Below are positions 6,277 to 8,829 of a DNA stretch of 8,829 nt, one piece after another. A program made the translations under genes and the position numbers. The number at the start of each line of letters is the position of its first letter. Position 1 is the first letter of the stretch. Location of the stretch: contig DATHZQ010000138.1 in the NCBI GenBank assembly GCA_035458525.1, positions 1 through 8,829 on the forward strand. The letters run 5' to 3'. The stretch is from DATHZQ01 sp035458525 (GTDB taxonomy: Bacteria; Actinomycetota; Acidimicrobiia; Spongiisociales; UBA5794). Under the pieces are notes generated by a model that searched no databases, had not been told where the DNA came from, and saw only the letters and a list, made by a program, of their open reading frames with translations.

Positions 6277-6711
6277 TCAGCGCGTCAGATCGTCGTTTGG
6301 GAACGCTTCCTCGGTGCCGGCCGTATCGAGACCCGCCACCGTGCGCGTGCCGATGAGACTCCCATCAGGCTGGACCGTGAAGACGGCCCGTCCTCTCGCT
6401 TCGACGTCCACCCCGTCCACCGTGGTCCACGCCACATCGAGCGTGTCGCCCTCCAGCGTTCCCACGCCGGTCTGGACACCGCTGACGATCCACTGGAGTC
6501 GGTATTCATCGGGACCATCGGCTTGTTCGATGGTCAAGTGGCCTGCGTACGCTGTGCCGGTGGGATCGACGCCGTTCAGCACATATGAACCGATGATCGA
6601 ATCGGGACGCTTGTCATGACCCCCGGTCAGGACACACGCCGAGCTGGCGAAGACCAACGCCAGCAGCGCGGCGAGCAGGCGGAGACGGCTGAGACTGAGG
6701 AGATACGGCAC
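6277..6711 (-). CDS. Small putative lipoprotein of unknown function
   Basis: A 144-residue protein. From the GTG at 6711 the N-terminus reads as a lipoprotein signal: basic residues R9 and R11, a Leu/Ala-rich core (12-22) and SSAC with C26 as the probable lipidated cysteine. The -3 residue is Ser rather than the usual Leu/Val/Ile, so the lipobox is imperfect. The rest alternates Gly-rich turns with short beta strands (GSYVLNGVDPTGTAYAGHLT, then YRLQWIVSGVQTGVGTLEGD), suggesting a small all-beta domain. I recognise no catalytic residues and assign no function. The frame is open to 6948, but that extension lacks hydrophobic or signal character and runs through the SCO gene, so the short form is preferred; no ribosome binding site is visible for it. 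It meets the fusion gene tail to tail with one base between the stops, and its first 96 bases overlap the annotated SCO start antisense. Confidence 0.65.
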   Translation of the reverse strand: MPYLLSLSRLRLLAALLALVFASSACVLTGGHDKRPDSIIGSYVLNGVDPTGTAYAGHLTIEQADGPDEYRLQWIVSGVQTGVGTLEGDTLDVAWTTVDGVDVEARGRAVFTVQPDGSLIGTRTVAGLDTAGTEEAFPNDDLTR

Positions 6712-7410
6712 GGCGCGCCGAATTCTACGAGCAGCGGCCGGCGAAGCCGCCGCTGGGTCTACGCCGTGGCGGTACCCCTGGTGCTGCTGTTGCTCGGCGT
6801 CATGGCTTTCACGATCTTCGAGCCCATCCAGGTGCTCCCTCGCATTCGCCTCGCCCCCGGATATGCGATGACCGACCAGACGGGCGCCAGGCTGACCAGC
6901 GAGGACATGCGAGGTCAGATCACGCTCTACAGCTTCGGCTACACCCACTGCGGCGAGGCGTGTGACGCCGTCAACGCCACGATGGCCGGCGTTGCGGAAC
7001 GGCGCGATGAGGTCGACTTGGGGGGCGCCGAGCTGCGGTTCGTGACCGTTTCGTTCGATCCCGAGCGTGATACCGCCCCGGCGCTCGCCGCCTATGCCAG
7101 CCAGATCGGAGCGGACGGCGACATGTGGCGGCTCGCCGCGCCGGCCCCCGACCTCACGAAAGCGATCGTCGGCAGTGGATTCCGCACCTGGTACGAACCC
7201 CGCGAAGCCGGCTCATTCGCCTTCGATCCGACGCTGGTGCTGGTAGATGGCTGGGGTGTCGTCCGTGGCGAATACCGGTACCAGACCGTCGCCTCGGACG
7301 TCGACAAGCTCATTCGCCACATCGACATCCTGGGTGAGGAGATCCGCAACAGCCACGGAGCAGCGACCGTCGCCTACGAAGCCGCCCACTTCTTCCTCTG
7401 CTACCCGTGA
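6616..7410 (+). CDS. SCO-like thioredoxin-fold protein lacking the copper-binding His
   Basis: A 264-residue protein as drawn. One N-terminal membrane helix (about 48-68, after RRSRRW) anchors an exoplasmic thioredoxin-fold domain with the SCO-type pair C112-GEA-C116 in FGYTHCGEAC and the family segment SFDPERDT (146-153). In canonical SCO proteins a VDH histidine completes the copper site; here that position is F203 (FAFDPTLVLVD), so copper binding may be lost or altered while dithiol chemistry remains possible. The C-terminus ends YEAAHFFLCYP, adding a third cysteine. The next gene, 13 bases downstream, is a canonical SCO, so this looks like a diverged paralogue working on the same oxidase, perhaps as a CuA thiol reductase (inference). 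The start is uncertain: ATG 6616 has only a weak GGGAC upstream and overlaps the minus-strand lipoprotein; GTG 6766 would give a helix with no preceding basic residues. Confidence 0.82.
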   Translation: MTPGQDTRRAGEDQRQQRGEQAETAETEEIRHGAPNSTSSGRRSRRWVYAVAVPLVLLLLGVMAFTIFEPIQVLPRIRLAPGYAMTDQTGARLTSEDMRGQITLYSFGYTHCGEACDAVNATMAGVAERRDEVDLGGAELRFVTVSFDPERDTAPALAAYASQIGADGDMWRLAAPAPDLTKAIVGSGFRTWYEPREAGSFAFDPTLVLVDGWGVVRGEYRYQTVASDVDKLIRHIDILGEEIRNSHGAATVAYEAAHFFLCYP

Positions 7411-7423
7411 GGAGCAGCGTCCC

Positions 7424-8020
7424 ATGACCAAGATCGCCGGTTGGGTCCTCGTCATCGTGGGACTCGCTGCCATCGCCTGGTTCGGTGTGCTCCCGCGAGT
7501 GCGCCCCCACATCTTCCACGGCACCGTGATCCAGTCTTCGACGGCAGCCCCGGCCGTCGACCTCATCTCCCACGAAGGCGAGCGAGTGAGCCTGGAAGAC
7601 TTCGAAGGAGAGGTCGTCGTGATCTACTTCGGCTACACGTTCTGCCCCGACGTGTGCCCGGCCACCCTCGCCGATCTCGACGAGGCACTCGAGCTGATGG
7701 GCGACGGTGCCGAGGACGTTCGAGTGATCATGGTCTCGGTGGACCCGGAACGCGACACGCCTGAGGTGCTGGCTCGGTACGTTCCCGCTTTCAACGACGA
7801 CTTCGTCGGCCTCACCGGCACGCGGCAGGAGGTGGCGCAGCTGGCTACGGTCTACGGCGTGTACTTCGAGAAGCGCGACGTGGAGGGCGCCGCCGGCTAT
7901 CTGGTCGACCACACTGCCTCGTTTCTGGTGGTCGACAAGTCGGGCTTCCTGAAGCTCGTGCTCCCCTTCGGCACCTCCCCTGAGGACATCGCTGATGATC
8001 TCGCCTACCTGGCCGGCTGA
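7424..8020 (+). CDS. SCO1/SenC-family copper chaperone
   Basis: A 198-residue protein. A membrane anchor (about 4-24) precedes a thioredoxin-fold domain with the full SCO copper site: C74 and C78 in FCPDVCP and H163 in YLVDHTAS. SVDPERDTPEVL (105-116) is another family signature. SCO proteins bind copper outside the membrane and help metallate CuA of cytochrome c oxidase subunit II, or keep its cysteines reduced. The natural client here is the CuA subunit encoded at 1599-2150. ATG at 7424 is chosen because GAGGAG (7409-7414) lies nine bases upstream and overlaps the stop of the preceding gene; the earlier in-frame start at 7247 lies inside that gene and has no hydrophobic N-terminus. The next gene begins inside its last 26 bases. 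Confident family assignment. Confidence 0.95.
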   Translation: MTKIAGWVLVIVGLAAIAWFGVLPRVRPHIFHGTVIQSSTAAPAVDLISHEGERVSLEDFEGEVVVIYFGYTFCPDVCPATLADLDEALELMGDGAEDVRVIMVSVDPERDTPEVLARYVPAFNDDFVGLTGTRQEVAQLATVYGVYFEKRDVEGAAGYLVDHTASFLVVDKSGFLKLVLPFGTSPEDIADDLAYLAG

Positions 8021-8522
8021 ACGCCACCGCATCCCTGCGGCGTTGCTTGCGATCGTTCTCGTGGTGACGGCCTGCGGAGGAGACGATGCCGCCGGCGCCG
8101 ACGCGGGACCGACGCGCGAGGTCGGTGGTACCGACGACGAATCTGCCGCGGCGGCGACCATCTCCGTGACCGACGCATGGATGAGGCCGGCGCCGGCAGG
8201 ATCGGCGACCACGGCGCTTTACATGGCCATCTCCAATGATGGTGACGACATCGACGTATTGCGCACCGCGACCATCAAAGGCTGTGCGATGACGGAGCTG
8301 CACATGACGACGATGGAGGACGACGTCATGACCATGAGCCCACTCCCTGACGGGATCACAGTTACCCCGGACACAACGATCGTGCTCGGTCCGGGCGGCA
8401 TCCACGTCATGTGCATCGGCGTCGAAACCGGGTTCACCGAAGGGGACCGCGCGACGCTCGAACTCGGGTTCGACGGTGCGGGTGCGGTGGTCGTGGAGGC
8501 GCAGGTTCGTCGCGACGGATAG
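7995..8522 (+). CDS. PCuAC-type copper chaperone lipoprotein
   Basis: A 175-residue protein. A signal peptide with lipobox VTAC (C27 the probable lipidated residue) is followed by an Asp/Gly/Ala-rich linker (28-52) and a cupredoxin-like domain beginning at ISVTDAWMRPA (56-66). The copper ligands of the PCuAC family are visible as H103-M104, M114 and H137-V-M139; the spacing is within a residue of the textbook H-M-x10-M-x21-H-x-M pattern. PCuAC proteins carry Cu(I) outside the membrane and pass it to CuA sites, directly or through SCO. Its position after two SCO genes fits that role. The ATG lies inside the SCO gene (26-base overlap) with GAGG about nine bases upstream, so translation is probably coupled. 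C97 and C140 are extra cysteines that could pair or bind metal. Confidence 0.92.
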   Translation: MISPTWPAERHRIPAALLAIVLVVTACGGDDAAGADAGPTREVGGTDDESAAAATISVTDAWMRPAPAGSATTALYMAISNDGDDIDVLRTATIKGCAMTELHMTTMEDDVMTMSPLPDGITVTPDTTIVLGPGGIHVMCIGVETGFTEGDRATLELGFDGAGAVVVEAQVRRDG

Positions 8523-8668
8523 TGCGCTCCTTGAAGCGGCAATACGCGAAACGCTACGCTAAATCCCGCGGTGGTGAGCGATAGGCGGCGGTGTATGCGG
8601 GGGCGTGACCGTTTCTGAACATCGACTTGCGGGCCGCGACGCAATATCGCCTGTATAAGGAGCGACAT
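8523..8668 (+). promoter_or_regulatory. Intergenic region with a weak candidate promoter for the MscS-like gene
   Basis: This 146-base gap is less GC-rich than its surroundings. TTGAAG (8531-8536) and TACGCT (8555-8560), 18 bases apart, are a possible but weak -35/-10 pair. A short dyad, TTGCG (8627-8631) and CGCAA (8640-8644), lies closer to the gene. The ribosome binding site AAGGAG (8657-8662) is strong. No terminator-like hairpin is seen after the PCuAC gene, so read-through is possible. Confidence 0.3.
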
Positions 8669-8829
8669 ATGTCCTTCTGGGACCGCCTCGTTGAGAGCCT
8701 GCGGGATATCGGGACAGCCATTGGAGAATGGACCCCGAAGATCCTCGGCGCCCTGATCATTCTGATTGTTGGATGGTTCATCGCCCGGATCATCCGCAAC
8801 CTGATACGCAAAGCCATGGAGTGGGGTCC
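8669..8829 (+). CDS. MscS-type / conserved-TM-helix membrane protein (5' part, cut by window edge)
   Basis: The first 53 residues are present. A short amphipathic N-terminus (SFWDRLVESLRDIGTAIGEW) leads into one membrane helix (about 24-38) with the signature LGALIILIVGWFIARIIRNL. This Gly-Trp-x-x-Ala-Arg pattern is typical of the first helix of small mechanosensitive channels and related conserved-TM-helix proteins (CmpX-like). The start is well supported by AAGGAG six bases before the ATG. Codon choice in this fragment includes ATT, GTT and ATA, rarer in the respiratory genes, and the gap before it suggests a separate transcription unit. The pore-lining helix and beta domain that would confirm an MscS channel lie beyond the window, so the subfamily cannot be fixed. 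Confidence 0.7.
   Translation, partial: MSFWDRLVESLRDIGTAIGEWTPKILGALIILIVGWFIARIIRNLIRKAMEWG

Noticed and set aside
6616..6766. Possible frameshift explaining the odd N-terminus of the first SCO-like gene
   Set aside because: No other frame offers a better start or signal segment joining the helix at RRSRRW; an unusual start is simpler.
7310..8212. Minus-strand open frame opposite the two SCO genes and PCuAC
   Set aside because: Runs across three well-supported plus-strand genes and encodes no recognisable motif.
8554..8817. Minus-strand open frame opposite the MscS-like gene
   Set aside because: The plus strand has a strong ribosome binding site and a typical MscS first helix; the minus-strand product is Arg-rich with no motif.
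1..8829. tRNA, rRNA, CRISPR array, insertion sequence or attachment site
   Set aside because: No regularly spaced direct repeats, transposase motifs, terminal inverted repeats or tRNA-like cloverleaf were seen by eye.

Overview
This window carries a compact respiratory locus from a high-GC bacterium. Strong AG-rich ribosome binding sites, GTG starts, short or overlapping gene junctions and the protein types suggest an actinobacterial lineage (Acidimicrobiia or a relative). That placement is inference; no rRNA or marker gene is present.

Left part, minus strand: a membrane-anchored monoheme cytochrome c (523-1311) is followed, with a one-base stop/start overlap, by a GltD-like FAD/Fe-S oxidoreductase that runs off the left edge (1-523). 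A 138-base divergent intergenic region then holds two tandem dyads. The second overlaps the ribosome binding site of the plus-strand operon.

Centre, plus strand: a three-gene ba3-type (B-family) cytochrome c oxidase operon in the Thermus-like order IIa-II-I (cbaD 1450-1602, cbaB 1599-2150, cbaA 2155-3810). All haem, CuB and CuA ligands are visible. Two strong hairpins follow cbaA. Next is the most unusual gene (3969-6275), a single 768-residue polypeptide joining a di-haem cytochrome b, a two-cluster ferredoxin, an MvhD/FlpD-like iron-sulfur domain, a further membrane helix, a beta-rich linker and a C-terminal cytochrome c.

Right part: a small minus-strand lipoprotein gene (6277-6711) meets the fusion gene tail to tail and overlaps the start of the next plus-strand gene antisense. 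Three plus-strand copper-delivery genes follow: a SCO-like protein lacking the copper-binding histidine (6616-7410), a canonical SCO (7424-8020) and a PCuAC-type lipoprotein (7995-8522). After a 146-base gap, the start of an MscS-type membrane protein (8669 onward) reaches the right edge.

Working model: the SCO and PCuAC proteins load CuA of the ba3 oxidase. The cytochrome c proteins supply its electrons. The GltD-like flavoprotein and the cytochrome b/ferredoxin/FlpD/cytochrome c fusion may form a membrane conduit linking NAD(P)H or ferredoxin, quinone and cytochrome c. The oxidase and copper parts rest on clear motifs; the conduit is inferred from domain content and proximity.
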